A DNA stretch of 64,000 nt from Nymphaea colorata (Eukaryota; Streptophyta; Magnoliopsida; Nymphaeales; Nymphaeaceae), in NCBI RefSeq assembly GCF_008831285.2, contig NC_045139.1, forward strand, positions 18,458,354-18,522,353, in the 5' to 3' direction. The notes under the pieces were generated by a model. It did no database searches and was not told where the DNA came from. It saw only the letters and a program-made list of their open reading frames with translations. This document shows, piece by piece, positions 41,394 through 54,300 of the stretch (positions are counted from its first letter, which is position 1; each line of letters begins with the position of its first letter). The position numbers and the translations under genes are program-made.

Positions 41394-42752
41394 CTGCCTC
41401 CCTTCTCGATCCATGTGGAGGCACAATCACCAGTTTTTGAACGCACCTAATTACGGAAGCATCCCTCTCCTGCGTGACGGTGGACGGGCGAGGCCTTCTG
41501 ACTTTCATTACTTACGTTCCGGGCATAATTCGTAAAATATCCCTTACACTCGTGAATTTTCCCTATGCGGACTTCACTTTTGCCAATAATTATCAAATAA
41601 AGGCCTTTCCATAAAAGAACGCGAAAAGTTACGTTTTTCATATTACGCTGCTCAGTTTAGTCAAATTTCTAGTTACTCACATAAAACCGACCATGATTAG
41701 GACCAAACAAGAAAACCGCCGGCAGAGATGTGTTTAAGGGCGGGCTCAAACGTGAGGTTCTCTTTTAATACAACATAATTGTTAAGCGAAATTTATAATT
41801 ATTTTTTAATATTAAGACATGTTTTATAGAAATCATTTAAAAAGTATAAATAAATAAAAATAAACATGGTGTATATATATATATATATATATAGATATGA
41901 AACTTTTAAGTTTTTTTTCAAGCAATGGGTTGTTCCAACTCAACCTTTCAACCTTTTGCAGGAAGTAAGTCCCCAACTTTCATTTCAATCCTTATAACTT
42001 AAAATGACACCAGGAATGGATGGTGAACGTATTAAATCATTTTATGAATGTGTTTTGGCAGATAAAATAATTCATCGCCATATTGAAAGTTAGGAATTGG
42101 AATCTTTTTAGCTCTGTTTTTTGCACACATTTTGTCGTCAAAATTTACGAAAAATAATAAATTTTTTTAGTTGGTGACAGAAGCATAAAAAGTTAATTTT
42201 TTTAATATCAAAACGTATCACTGAACACATTTTTTGTTTTTCTGAGTATGCTCAAAGGATTTTAACTTTTCAACAAAATTTATTTGTTTTTTGTTCTGGT
42301 AATAATCATAGTCTTTCATTGGAAAAGATTTTCTTTTCTCTAAATAAAGCAAAGCAAGCAAGGCCTGAAAAAGCTGCTTTGAACATGAATCCCCAAAAGT
42401 TTCAAAACATGTTGTAAACGCTAGCTCATTTTACATATGAAGGAAACACAATCTTCCACGTTTGAGAGGCCAGGTTTTTTGAAAAGTTCATGCTCATTTT
42501 TCTCGTGGAGCAACTACAAATTTCAGCCATCTTGAGGATACGATCAAAGCCCGCTTTAGCAACGTTATAAAAATAGTTTTATGAATCGAACCAATATTGT
42601 GATAGCGAATTGGCCAATTCGTCGGTTAAGCTACAAAGAAATATTAAATCAAAATGAAAAATTTTCAAAAACAATAAAAAATATTTAAACCCGCATGCGA
42701 AACTCTTTAACCAGGTATAGAATCCAACAGAAGGGGACTTGAAAGTGAAACT

Positions 42753-43025
42753 CATAGTTGGCAAACCCGTGACTAGAACTCAGATCGACAGATGATTGTA
42801 GCAAGTTGACTTGCCGGCTCCTCGACCTGACTCGGTCGAGTATTCAAGTAACCAAAATGTAAATCACTGCAGTTGAATCAAATGACTCATGCCGAGTCAA
42901 GGGCGAGTTAGGAGCGAGCCGGACCAACCTTGACTCGTGGCCAGATTTGTTGGCAAGCTGAGCTGATTCGGGTGATTTTCGAGTCAGCGCGGCGAGAGAG
43001 AGATTTACCATGTTAACAACATACA
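42753..43025 (-). mobile_element. MITE copy C (inverted) of the three-copy family
   Basis: The left end CATAGTTGGCAAACCCGTGAC matches the inverted right end of copy A. Read on the minus strand the body has CTGGCCACGAGTCAAGGTTG and GTCCGGCT like copy A, and TGCAGTGATTTACATTTTGG like its centre. The right edge is approximate, as the terminal repeat is degenerate. Confidence 0.7.
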
Positions 43026-43552
43026 TAATAGTTATTTTGGGCACCAATTTTCGCATTCTTCTTATTGAAATCGTGTTTGAAAACTTATATTTTTTTTTCT
43101 TTCCTAGTAAATAATATATGTTTTCACCAATAGTTGTTTATTTAAAAATGTATTATTTCTCATTGATGTCAAACTCTTTACCGAGTTCGACTCCATGAGC
43201 TTTGATTTTGGTTATTCGAATCCGAATTTTTAGAACCAAATTTGGAGCTGGCTTATATAAACCCCCAAGATTTGACTGTCATTAGGGATCCATATTTGTC
43301 AGCCTTTTAGTTGTTGTCACCATGCCACAACTGCATACTAAAAATCTGGATCAAGTCTATATCTGGATCCACTTTCTTGACATGACTGACTAAAGAGACA
43401 CTGGTCATAATCAACCATACATAATCCATTCATGACAACCTTAACATAGGCATAGTTTGGCCTTTTAAAAGCTTTGTCCATGTGTAGACTTTGTCGCATA
43501 AAACCATATTCTTTCGCTTCGGAGCAGTGTTGTTAAAATGCTCTCTTTCTGG

Positions 43553-43660
43553 CAGGCAACCAGTTACTGTTTTGAACCCTCAAAGTGCAACTCACTGTGT
43601 TGCAAACAAGATGCCACCAATCTGCAAGTTAAAGCACAGTGGGGGCATGGAATCACCAAG
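43553..43660 (+). repeat. Dispersed repeat, related to 46815-46920
   Basis: It shares TTTTGAACCC, then about 30 bases later a GCAAGTTAAAGCACAGTGGGG-like block, with the copy at 46815-46920 (TTTTGAATCC and GCAAGTTGAAGGACAGTGAGG). Nature unknown; possibly SINE-derived. Confidence 0.5.
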
Positions 43661-45977
43661 TACTAAAGCAAGTCCTCTACCTTAGAGGATAAAGGGTTGG
43701 GTATTCTAAAGCGAAAGTCCTTTAGAGGTCGGTTGATAATTATAGGACACGCGGAACGAAACATGTGTCTCCTGGTTAATTGATTTTTTTATCATAACGC
43801 CGTCCGCAGTATATGACAGACACAATAGACAATTGAACATGGATATAAATTACCCCCCGTTCTACACTCTTCCGAGCTAACCCTCAGAACAGCGTGGAAC
43901 ATAACACCATCTCCCGCCTGCGTCGAGCTTCTCTCCTTCACCTCTGTCTCTCTTCTAAGTCTCTCCCTTGCCGACTGCTCTCTCTGTTGCTCTCTTCCTC
44001 CATTCCATCAACGATGGGTCGACCGTTAGCAGCAGCCGGCATCTAAATACAAGCTACAAGCTTCTACCTTGCTGCCCTTAAATTCCCGTGGACTCATCAT
44101 TATGAGTGCTTAGGTCTTCTCCTTTGTACATACTTCAATTTTTATGCACACAAATGATGTCTTTCAAGGTGAACAAGAGGTTAACCACCCATTGCTCGGA
44201 AAAGAGGCTCAAAGACCTTCTCATTTCATTTGCTCCCGGGGTCTTGGGTTGTATCAAGACCTGGGCGGAGCATGATACACCTGTACCATTTACAGTCCAA
44301 TGAAATAGCATCAATGGAAATCGAACGACCAACAATATGTCTTCTACACGACCGTCTGCTCGATGTAAATGATGCCTTTCATTTTATTCTTTTTTTATGT
44401 GAAATCTACCGTGCGTTAACCCATATATGACAACAACATTGATATTTTCTCCATTTCGATGAAAGATCTGCTGGAAGTTAGGTTCCCAACCTTTTATGAT
44501 GGTTGTTAAATATAGGATCTTTTATCATAGGCTAAGATCTCTCTAGGTCCACATATAAATGAAGTAGAACTATGATTGGCAACCCTAGCTGAAGGATATA
44601 AAGAGAAAATGACATTTCTTCAATAATTGGTAGGATAGAAGGGGTGGGGGGAGAAATAATTTATAAGGGCAGGCACACTCTGAAAAGTAAACCGGAAGAG
44701 AATATTGAATATTTACAAAAAACTGCATGTGTTTTCAAGCAATAGCAAAAAAGCTCTTGGATTTGAATATTTTACATTTGACAGGTTCAATGAAAAATGA
44801 GGAATCCTGAGTATAATCATTAAAATAATTTTACACAGCAAGTTTTGGTTGTCCAAGTCGGTCTCCTAATTGATTAAATACTGGATTTAGATTTGAAACC
44901 CATAAGTTGTGAGTTTTTTTTTAGAGAAAACTGAATCCAAATAGTAATTGTATGTGAAATTGGACCACACCATGTTCTCATTGAATCAAATCCCGACAGA
45001 CATGTGAATCAAGCTTAATGTACAGATTCAGATTTGATTTTATTAGTTTTGTATATCTGACTTCCAATTCGAATCCTGTGAACTAGACTCAACGAATGGA
45101 ACATTAACCGTGTTTGATCCAAATCCTATCATCTGATGTCCCTACTTAATGAGACATTCAACGACCTATAACCTCGAAAAGATGTGTTTGATAGCCTCAA
45201 ACATCATATCTTGGGCTCAAACGAACACCAGATTTCACCACTATGTTAAAATAAAAAAATGAGATCCTTAATACATTGCTAGAACATCATATTGGAGGTC
45301 GGATGGGAGGTGGGTCTACAAAAATTTTACATTTAAAATTCAAAAAAAAAAATTAACCTATATAATGAATTTGAAAAATTATATTTCAGCACCTCCTAAA
45401 ATTTTGAAACTATAGTTCGGCTCCACCCCTAGGCGAGTCTTTCCTCAAAGTCATACCTTTGAGTTCTGGAATAATATTAGACCATTTAAGATCTCAAATC
45501 CGAGATAAACAAATATCTCCTAATAGGGATGAAGCTAGAATTTTTTTTTCCATGGAGCACTAAATATACGAGTAACAATCTAATCCACAAAGTGACTGAG
45601 TCTTGTGGAGCTGTCTCATATAACTGGACCCAAGAACCAAAATATAACTATAAATTTAAGGTTTCAGATGCCCTACTGAAACCCTACCTATCTCTGCGGC
45701 TAGTTGTCCTTTGGCACTGTCACTCTACATTGAATGGCTAAATAGCAGAGGCGTTGATGCTTCCCCACACATTAATTGTACACAATTGTGGGCTTTTGTT
45801 GCTGTATATCATGTGCCATCAATCAACAATTATTATTATTATCATTACTATCTTTTATTTGATAGGTAAGCTGGGGTTAAGCGGATTGCTGTCCAACTCT
45901 TGCCAACTCAGAGCAAATCTTGAAATTAAATTCGACAACATCTTCAACCTGGCTTAATGGTTGTCTAACACTCGCTA

Positions 45978-46115
45978 AGTGTAAACCTGGGCATCGGGCA
46001 GGCCCGGCCCAATAACGAGTCGAGCCCAGGAAGGCCTAACATCCAAAAACCGGGTCCGGGCTTGGCCCGCCCGACTCGAAAAACCCAAGCCCGAGCTTGC
46101 AAGGCCTGGTGTTAT
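45978..46115. mobile_element. Partial GC-rich hAT-like MITE
   Basis: It starts with CCTGGGCATCGGGCAGGCCC and contains CGGGTCCGGGCTTGGCCCG, matching the end sequence of the 379-bp MITE at 30596-30974. The AT-rich centre and one end appear lost, and no target duplication is seen. Confidence 0.6.
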
Positions 46116-46814
46116 GTGGAGGGAGTTTTCCTCGCAAACTCTTAGTGGTAAAAATTTCATTTAAAAAAAAAACAATTGTCACAATTACAATTAATAAAAG
46201 TGAGATCCTAATCTCTCTATCTCATAACCTGGTTATATGTTCTGACTTTGATGCGTGTTCGGGTGGCCAAAATAAAAGTTCTCAAACGCATCCTGCTCTA
46301 TCTCTTATATATATAATACTTCCAGATTAATAGGAAGGATGGGAATGAAGAATCATCTCCGTGGTTGATTCAAAGAGATCGAATGATGGAGATTTAGTTG
46401 CAAATAAGAAAAGACAAACTGCTTTTTTAAGAGTTTGAAATGTCAGTCAAAGGCTGAGAATGCAAGAGAGGAAAGAAGGAAAAAAATGAACTTCATTAAA
46501 CAAAATTTCTTCTGATTTTTAAAGGGTATCCACCGTTTTATTTCATTGGAATTGAAAACATAGATAGTTCACATGAAAGTTTAGCATATGAGGGTCAGAT
46601 CTGTTGTTTATAATCCAAAATGTTTTATAAAGAATCAGCAAAATGCTTTAAGAAACATGCTTGGATCCATAATCGTGTTTCGAACTGAAGATTTTGGATT
46701 TGGTACATGCAATTTTGAAACTTTACGAAAAAGCCCTTACAATCTTAATTTTCCTTTTTAACTTGTAGAACTTTAACTAAAACTATTATTCTCAAGGGGG
46801 TTGGTGCAATAATG

Positions 46815-46920
46815 ATACAGGGGCCGGTAGGTGGCCGATTCCCATTTTGAATCCCCATGACAGCCACTAACGTGCAAGTTGAAGGACAGTGAGGGCGAAA
46901 CTTGAGGCACCGAAAGCAGT
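46815..46920 (+). repeat. Dispersed repeat, related to 43553-43660
   Basis: A GGTTGGTGCAATAATGATAC head resembling a tRNA-like start precedes the block shared with 43553-43660. Downstream, at about 46955-47000, GCCCCTGCCAGC and CCGCCTCTG resemble the right end of the GGGGCGGAGCC-type MITEs. Confidence 0.45.
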
Positions 46921-47358
46921 CTCCGTAAAATTTTGATTTTCGAAAAAAACTTAGGGAGACAATAGCCCCTGCCAGCTGCCGCGCCTCTTGTTTCCGCCTC
47001 TGTTGATGGATAAATGAGATCTTAGATCTCAGCTTTTAGGAACTGCAGTCAGTGGAATCATGAATCCATGGTCAGCCTAATGTATGACTCTTTGGCCCAG
47101 ATCCAAATCCATAATCAAACATCACAATTAATAAGCAGCATCTTGCACCACATTGGCAACCTCTACTTTACCAATTGGAAAGGAACCGGCAGGCTGATTG
47201 TATACTGAAAATCTTGCCAATTAAGTACTATTAGTGATTTCTCTATTTGGATCGTTCCACATGAAGCCCTAAATTATGACATCATGTCTAACAAAAGTAC
47301 TTTTAAGTTGGTTTCTTTAGTTGGAATAAATAAGGAAAAACTTTGGCAAAGATAGTGA

Positions 47359-47382
47359 TTATTATTATTATTATTATTATTT
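47359..47382. repeat. (ATT)n microsatellite
   Basis: About eight ATT units in intergenic DNA. Likely length-polymorphic; no function inferred. Confidence 0.9.
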
Positions 47383-48453
47383 CCTATTAAGAGATATCAC
47401 CGACCACTTAAAATTAGCATCACATTGAGCTAGTAAAGCCCTCAAGGCCCTGTCCCATTGGCAACTAAAGAGCGTGTTTGATTCCCATCGAAGGAACACA
47501 TGAGACAGGAACACCTTGTCCCTCCGTTCCTTCATTCCAATACAGGTGTCACACTGAACTCTGATGCTCCTTACCTTGCAAAGGCTGCTTGCATGGACAT
47601 GAAGAAAGTTAGATACAGTTTTTTAAGAATATATAAAAAAAAAACATAGGCTTTCCATTGAATAAATTAAAAAGTTTTTTTTTTTTTTCTAAAAGGCTGT
47701 TCGGTCGAAGCAGTTCGATTCCTGCAGCGCGTGGTGAACATTACAACGAGCGAGCTGCCAACCAGTCTTCTAAGAAAAGGCGAAGTCCCACCAACTAACC
47801 ATTTCCACGTGACAACATCTCCCAGTCAAACACGGGATCTGCTGAGAAAGATGCGGCGATGCTCCGAAAGGTAAGGATTTTAAATCAAATAAGCATCACG
47901 TGTTGAGACATGCTGTAAACATCAGATTCTGCATCTTTTTGTGATATTTACACCAATATTTTATTGGCCTTTATTAGCCCCTTTCATTATAAACATTGTT
48001 TTTAAAATTAAATAAACAAAAAACTATTTTTAACTATTAAATTGTTGAAACCTGAGCTGATTGTAAACTAAATTATAGTATAGCTGGTCGGTCTCATAGA
48101 TGTTACTGTAAAAGATCATAAATATTATTTTTGAGTCTATGAAAGCAACCATATATTTATCATAATCTCCATGAAAGGGGAGGGAGGACCGCAGCCTTTC
48201 ATTCAGTCGAACATGAGACCAAATATTGACAAGAACACAGTAAAAATTTTAGAAATTTGCAATTTCCCGCAAACCTAAGAATTAAAGACCTGATTAAATA
48301 GGTCAGTTGATGATTAATAAAAAAAATATCCGTTCTTCTGTTGATTTACATCTTTTTTTTCCTGTTTTTCATTTACAACAACAAGAAAATTTTTTCTACC
48401 TTATTTGCCCTTCTCGTTGACTCTGCTTGTCTTTGTTGCCACCATTTATGATA

Positions 48454-48669
48454 AAGAGTGCATCACTCGGAAAGGGGGTTGGCGAAAATTGGGAGTGTCT
48501 CTTATGTCATACGTACAGAAAAGCTAATATGTGTGTGGATTTTATTGTCCAATGGACCTTTCAAGGATGTTTTGGAGTGCTCATTTTTACCAATCCACCT
48601 GACCATTTGCATCGATTGATCGAGGAGGAACTGATTGGTGTAGCTCGACCTCGTGTTGTAGTTAGTTAA
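48454..48669 (+). pseudogene. Non-LTR retrotransposon RNase H fragment
   Basis: The translation NWECLLCHTYRKANMCVDFIVQ, then PPDHLHRLIEEELIGVARPR, matches the C-terminal part of plant-type RNase H domains (the REGNxCADxLA block and PPxxLxxLLxxDxxGxxxPR tail seen in LINE polyproteins). Only about 65 residues remain, with the catalytic Asp region kept as CVD. The stop follows shortly after, as in intact LINEs. No reverse transcriptase is visible upstream, so it is a 5'-truncated or decayed copy. Confidence 0.6.
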
Positions 48670-48959
48670 TGCAATTCTAAACCACTCCTATGTACAAAAA
48701 AAAAAAAACGTGGATTGCGATATGATTTTGTAACCATTTACATCTTCAGACATCGCTGCCCTCCAAATAAAAAGCCCGATTGAAATTTTAAATTTATTTT
48801 TCTCGTATTTAGAACCATAAGTTTCCTATGCCTATGATTAAATAGAACCATGGAATCTAAAATCCAGGTTCATAAAACAGTGGCCCTTAGGGGGCCTTTG
48901 GTAATAGGGTTGTTGCATTTTTTTGAATGAAGTGTTCCATGAATGTGTATCATTAAAAT

Positions 48960-49156
48960 CATGTTAGCAAACTTGCTGGGCTGACTTGGGAATCGCAAGT
49001 CAGGCCAAAGTTTGGCGCCCTTGATTCGGCCGATTTCGCTGCAGTAATTTATATTATGGTTATTTGAATATTTGATCGAGTTGACGAGTCAATTGGCTGA
49101 CCCAATGACCCAGGCATCTGTCGATCCAAGTCTGAGTCATGGTTTTGCCAACTATG
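48960..49156 (+). mobile_element. MITE copy B of the three-copy family
   Basis: The ends are CATGTTAGCAAACTTG and, inverted, CATAGTTGGCAAAACCATGAC. The centre TGCAGTAATTTATATTATGG and the end TCTGTCGATCCAAGTCTGAG match copy A. Flanks ATTAAAAT and CATAAAAT match at 6 of 8 bases, a decayed target duplication. Confidence 0.8.
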
Positions 49157-49289
49157 CATAAAATCAACACATTCATGAAAGTTTTGGTTAAAAAGAATAC
49201 AATGTTCTGGTTAGCGAATGCCTTCTTAAGGGTGCATTTGAGAACCTCCAAACCTAAGATCCTACAAAATTTTACACATGCACCCACCC

Positions 49290-49345
49290 ACCCCCCACAT
49301 ATATATATATATCTCTCTCTCTTTCTCTTACACACACATGCGTAC
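49290..49345. repeat. Low-complexity CA/AT/CT stretch
   Basis: A C-rich CACCCACC tract, (AT)n, (CT)n and CACACA runs follow one another. ORFs spanning this on both strands are driven by the repeats and are not credible genes. Confidence 0.7.
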
Positions 49346-50221
49346 ATATGCATGCACAAACGAAACTCGCCTGCAGGAGAAACCCCCAAGGCTTCAAAGA
49401 TTTCTTCTTCCCACAAAAGAAGGTTTTTGAGCCCTCTCTTGTTTCTGGCATAATAGATGGCTTCGAGGTTGACATAAAAGTTCTCTCTCTCTCTTTCTCT
49501 CTCTTTTGGGTGTGCCGAAGTGATGAATAGTGTAATTTGTCAGGTAATCCTTATAAGCATGTCCCGTGTTTGATTCATATGGGTACTACAGTTTGATAGC
49601 ATGAGGAGTTCCTTAGTTTGATCATTATCTAATGGCCGTGAAGTGGTGGGCTCACCAAGTATTATATATAGATAGAGCTCACATGATGCGTAATGTTTGC
49701 ATAAGAAAGAAAGCACTTGAATATTCACTTTGGGTGTTAGATCTCGCCTCCCAAAAAAATGTATTTCTCAAGAACATCGTCTTTTGTTCCTTTTGCCAAA
49801 ACAAATACGTCATGTCTTCTTCCTGACTTGAAGACTTGAAGCTTCAGCGAAATTTAATCAAAGAGAATGTACACTCTACGCAGATTGTATCTATGTTTTT
49901 TTTTTTCCAACTGTTTGCTTCGAGACTTTAGTGGATGTATGGTACGTCCTCCAACTCGGGTCTCATGCTTGCATTGTTTGCAACCCAAAAGAGTAACACA
50001 CCAGAGTGCATACTTCCGTTGAGTATGAGCTGCCTTACACCCCATTAAGGCGTGTTTTACTAATTGTGTCGACAAATGGTGGCAGTCTAAAAAGTTCCAT
50101 TGATGGATTGGAACCAATTGATACATGATGATAAAGTTGAAGGTGATCTTATAATCGCTATGTATTGGGACAGATCTGATGTCCTGTCCTTAAATCTGAG
50201 ATGCTCTCAAGTCTCATTTTT

Positions 50222-50930
50222 TAAAGGGCTGTTCATGGCTGGAGTGGCATAAGCCACAACTGGAGCTCGAGCTTAGAGTAGAGAACTCAAAACTTGGCTC
50301 GACTAAGCTTAAGCCAAGGTTCGGCTGGTGCTTAACTGAACCATGGCATGAAAAATTATGTTTTTTTACTATAAAGTGAGATGTATTTTTTAGATACTCT
50401 TTCTCCAATAGATTGATCCAGTTTAACCTGCGTAGCTCAAGCTTGACTCATTAAACTAAACAAGTTCATTTTTGAACTCGAACTTGACTCTTTCATTAAA
50501 GGGTTGAGTTTGCATCGAGGAAGAATGTTTAACGAGTCGAGCCAACTCGGGCTTGACTCAAGCTCCCAAGGTTAAGCTCGGCTCGAGCTCGACTCATAAG
50601 TTAAACAAGTAGAGTTCGAGCTTAACTGATAACTCAATTTTGTAGATGGGTTGGGTTCAAGTTGGATCAACTCAGCTCAATTAGACTTATTTAACACTAA
50701 TACTTATTTTTGTAATTTCAAAAACTTAAAATGATTTAAGTAAAAATGTGAAAATTTTAAACATAAAATATATGTTAAGGAATATAAGCTTAAGCGAGTC
50801 GAGCTTCAGCTTAGACTCGGTTAAGTGAGGTGAGCTCGAATCAACCTTGAGCCAAACTATATATGAGCCGAATCGAGTTTGAACTGATGGAGCTCGAGCT
50901 CAGCTTGCTTGTTATACATTCTAACATCAA
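50222..50930. repeat. GAGCTCGAGC-rich dispersed repeat
   Basis: It starts with GGGCTGTTCATGGCTGG and ends with GAGCTCGAGCTCAGCTTGC. Inside are many GAGCTCGAGCTT, AACTCGGGCTTGACTC and AAGCTCGGCTCGAG units, partly in inverted order, around an AT-rich centre. This resembles non-autonomous DNA elements common in plant genomes. No target duplication was found. It ends about 400 bp upstream of OEP21. Confidence 0.6.
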
Positions 50931-51333
50931 GTTTACTGGCCAAGTTCAAGTCTTTTGTTTTGCATAGACAATCTCTGCCCACGGGCAACGATACATTTGA
51001 CATTATATATTTAAACATTTTTCAACCATTGACGAACTCCTTATCATACATTTTTCGCGACAGATTAATGGCGATATTTTCACGATATTTTAAAATACAG
51101 GCTAGTTGTCAGCCGCTTGCTGTACAACCGATAAAGTCGAAAGGGCAGGCCCAGAGAGCGAGCAGGCGATGTGAAGGTTTGGTGAAAGAGAGGGAGGCCA
51201 AAAGAGCGACAAGAGGGTAGAAGCGACCGTGACCTCTAAATGTGCTAAGAAAGCAGGTGGTGGTGTAGGACTTGGGAGTTAAGGGAGTGGTGCTATAGTT
51301 GCTTCGGCAAGGATAGAGCGGTTGGGTTGGGAG

Positions 51334-54300
51334 ATGGAGACTTCCCTGAGATGCAGGAGTGATGCGAAAGCACTCTGTATTCATGCGAAGGAGAAGTTCC
51401 CCTTTCAGAAGAACTTCCTTTTTCAGGTCGGTACTTCATCTTTGGTTCCTCAATGTTTGGTCCATGACGGTGTTTGGCGGGTATTTACCTTCTTCCCTTT
51501 TGGGCACCTTTTTTTTTTCTCTCTTTTCCAGCGGGGCTGGATTCTAGTCACCTTTCTATTACTTTGAACGGTGCCCATCGTGGCTTGTGCCTGTACTTCG
51601 TTTTCTGCGTCCAATATTTTTAACTTAATCTTCTGAATAGGTTGTTTATTTCTAGTGGATCTTGGTAGTGTTCATTCATGAAGGGAAATGTTTATGGTAC
51701 TTTGATTTTGATTGATGTTTGCATTATTTTAGGCATTCTATGTTGTCCAATTGTCATTTCTCTAGCAATGAAATAGAGAAAAGAGAAGTTCAGTTTTTGG
51801 GTACTTTCTGCCACTAGAGGCTCCATTCTGGAGATCACAGTATTGCTGTGTAATGCCTTGTACGAGTGCTAGAGAGACGTTAATTGGATGGAAAGTGCTA
51901 AATTTGTTGTTCACATTAGGCATTATCTATAGATATTTCCTGTACCGCTTGTTCTTGGTGATGTGATATCGGGTTTACGGATCCTTTAAAAAGTGGGTAC
52001 TTGTCTACCGGTGGAATGGCTTCTGAAGTTTATAGAAAAATGCTTGTTGGACGAACTCCAACTGAGCGGTGTCAAATTTTAAATACGTTGACGGCAATTG
52101 TAACGTGAGTAATGGGTAAAGGTTAAAGTATCACTTTGTATCTATTCTGCCTTGTTATCGTAGTTTGGCAATGATTCGCAGTCATTTGCCTTGAATGAAA
52201 TTTGTCCATGTAGGAACTTTTATATTTCAATTGTCATGTCATTCAACAGTGCTTCTCACGTTCTGAAGGCTCTCTTTCCTAGTTGAATTTGTATGCATTT
52301 TTTTCTACATTGAGGAGATATAGATAATAGATGGAAGCTAATTAACCATGCACACTCAGGGAAACCTTAAGTCAACCATCTAGGCTGTAACTTTTCTGCG
52401 TCACTCACACGGTGCCAGTCTGTTGTTTGAGTGTGGGGAAGGAGAAATTTAAGCATTTTTGTCGCTTCATTCCTGTTCTTCTTTTCTCTATTAGACACAG
52501 TTTTCTTTCTCATTTTTGTAGGGGAATTCTTATGTTGTGTATCTTTTCTGGTTCTTCTCCTGTTCCTTTTATGGCTATAAGGTTCATAGAGTTGATTATT
52601 CCTGTTCATGGAAAAGGTGTTTCCCAGTCCACTTCATGGAGTTGATGATTCCTTCTATGCTGTTTTTTTCTTTTCTATCTTTGGAGTTTGTTATATTTCT
52701 TCTTCTTCTTCTTCTTCTTCTTCTTGATTACTATTGCTTCTCAGTTATCATGTTCTGATCCTTTGATTATCTGACTTACTTCTTAGTGGAACCATATGAA
52801 CAATGTATTCTAAGATTAATGGACAATGTCATGGCACAGGTTCATGGAGAGCTAAACACATATGCTGGCACGCCTAGTCATTTTTCCATGCTTACTCGCT
52901 ATTTTAATCCTGAGGTATGACTGCATATACATTCAGGATCTTGGTAGCAAGTTCATATGTTGTCATTTTTGGCTCACACAATGGCTGGCTCTAAATGGTT
53001 GTTCATCATTTTGTAGTTTGCTTCAAGTTTGGGTATAGGAGTCAGACATGATAGGAAGGAGAAGCTTATGTATGACATACAAGCGAAAAAGGCATTTCCG
53101 ATTTCACCCAGTGCTTCTTTGACCTTAGATACAAAAGGAAAGTGGACTTTTGACAAGGACTTCATTGAGGTTAGTTTCTCTGCTAGAGGAGCCTTACATT
53201 TGTTATGCCTCTCATGAATTACAATGTTAATTGGATATTTAATTATAGATATATGAACAAGCAATCACTGTATTTTTTGTGTCTCTGCAGTAGTCTAACA
53301 AAGGAAGTAACATATTTTCTGTAATTCATGCATAGAGCCATAAATGCATATTCAGGAAATGAATATATGAATGTTAACTTGTATGTTGTGCATTTTTTTC
53401 TATATATGTGGTACTTGGTCGAGTGAAATGCTTCATACAATTTCATTTAGTCATACAACAAAACCATAAAAGCAGTAATGTGCATAGACACAAATAATGA
53501 ACCTTCATATACATCCCTTAGGACCTCAGAGGAGGAGCCTTCCAAAATCAAACCACCAGAAGGAAATATATTTCAGATGAACTTTAATGGCCGTTGTTTC
53601 ACTTGCGTCAGCAAACATGCTTTTTATTTGGACCAGATAATCTCTGTTCTTCATGTCAAGGCATGGTGACAAACTAATATAATAAAGCATTTGTCAAGTC
53701 ATTTGGACTGGCAAATTATCTCTCAGCTTCTCATAGACAAACAAAAGAGTAAATTGCTCTTAACAAAGCATCAAATTTCTTAGTTACTTGTGAATTCAGA
53801 GGATCACAAAAATAAAGCAGAAAGAATGATGAAACATTTCAAAGCAGGCCCTGAAAGCTCCACTGTTGAATCAACTAAACTGGGATGCAGGTGCTCTGGT
53901 TCCTTAAAGGCGCAAGGTAGGTCAAATAATGGAAATTCCATGCTGGAAGTACACAACACACAATTGAAAGGGCTGAGATTGCAAAAAAGTGCAATGATAA
54001 GTTGGCTCCAACTTTCAAATATCACCATCCTCAAGTTACTATCAAGCATTGTTACAAATATCATTCTAGGGGTTTTATCAGCGATTTTTTTTTTCTTTTA
54101 AGTTGGTTTTCTTGAAAAAGTCTCGGGAAATTGTGGCAAACATTAAAAAATGAAACAAATTTTAAACATTGCGTAAAGTAAAATAAATGAGAACCTAATA
54201 AGAGGACAAATAAAACCAGATGAAAGTGATAAAAAGAATGTTTTAATGATGATAAAAATGCAAAATAATATAGTTTAAGTTTAAAATTGAATCCATAAAA

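Larger units (their letters stand above)
41540..48450. other. Repeat-rich intergenic region
   Basis: No supported gene. It contains an (AT)n run at about 41873-41893, a MITE (42753-43025), and related repeats at about 43553-43660 and 46815-46920. Decayed GGGGCGGAGCC-type fragments lie at about 45295-45435 and 45530-45715, an hAT-like MITE fragment at 45978-46115, and an (ATT)n run at 47359-47382. A pyrimidine-rich, leader-like stretch at 43860-44050 ends in a tiny ORF. Confidence 0.5.

Noticed and set aside
49060-49475. ORFs of 60-118 codons on both strands
   Set aside because: They run through CA, AT and CT microsatellites and one end of a MITE, and encode repetitive residues only.
52367-52758. 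ORFs in OEP21 intron 1 (52367-52758)
   Set aside because: They include the TTC microsatellite and have no recognisable domain; the intron is bounded by good splice sites that keep the OEP21 frame.
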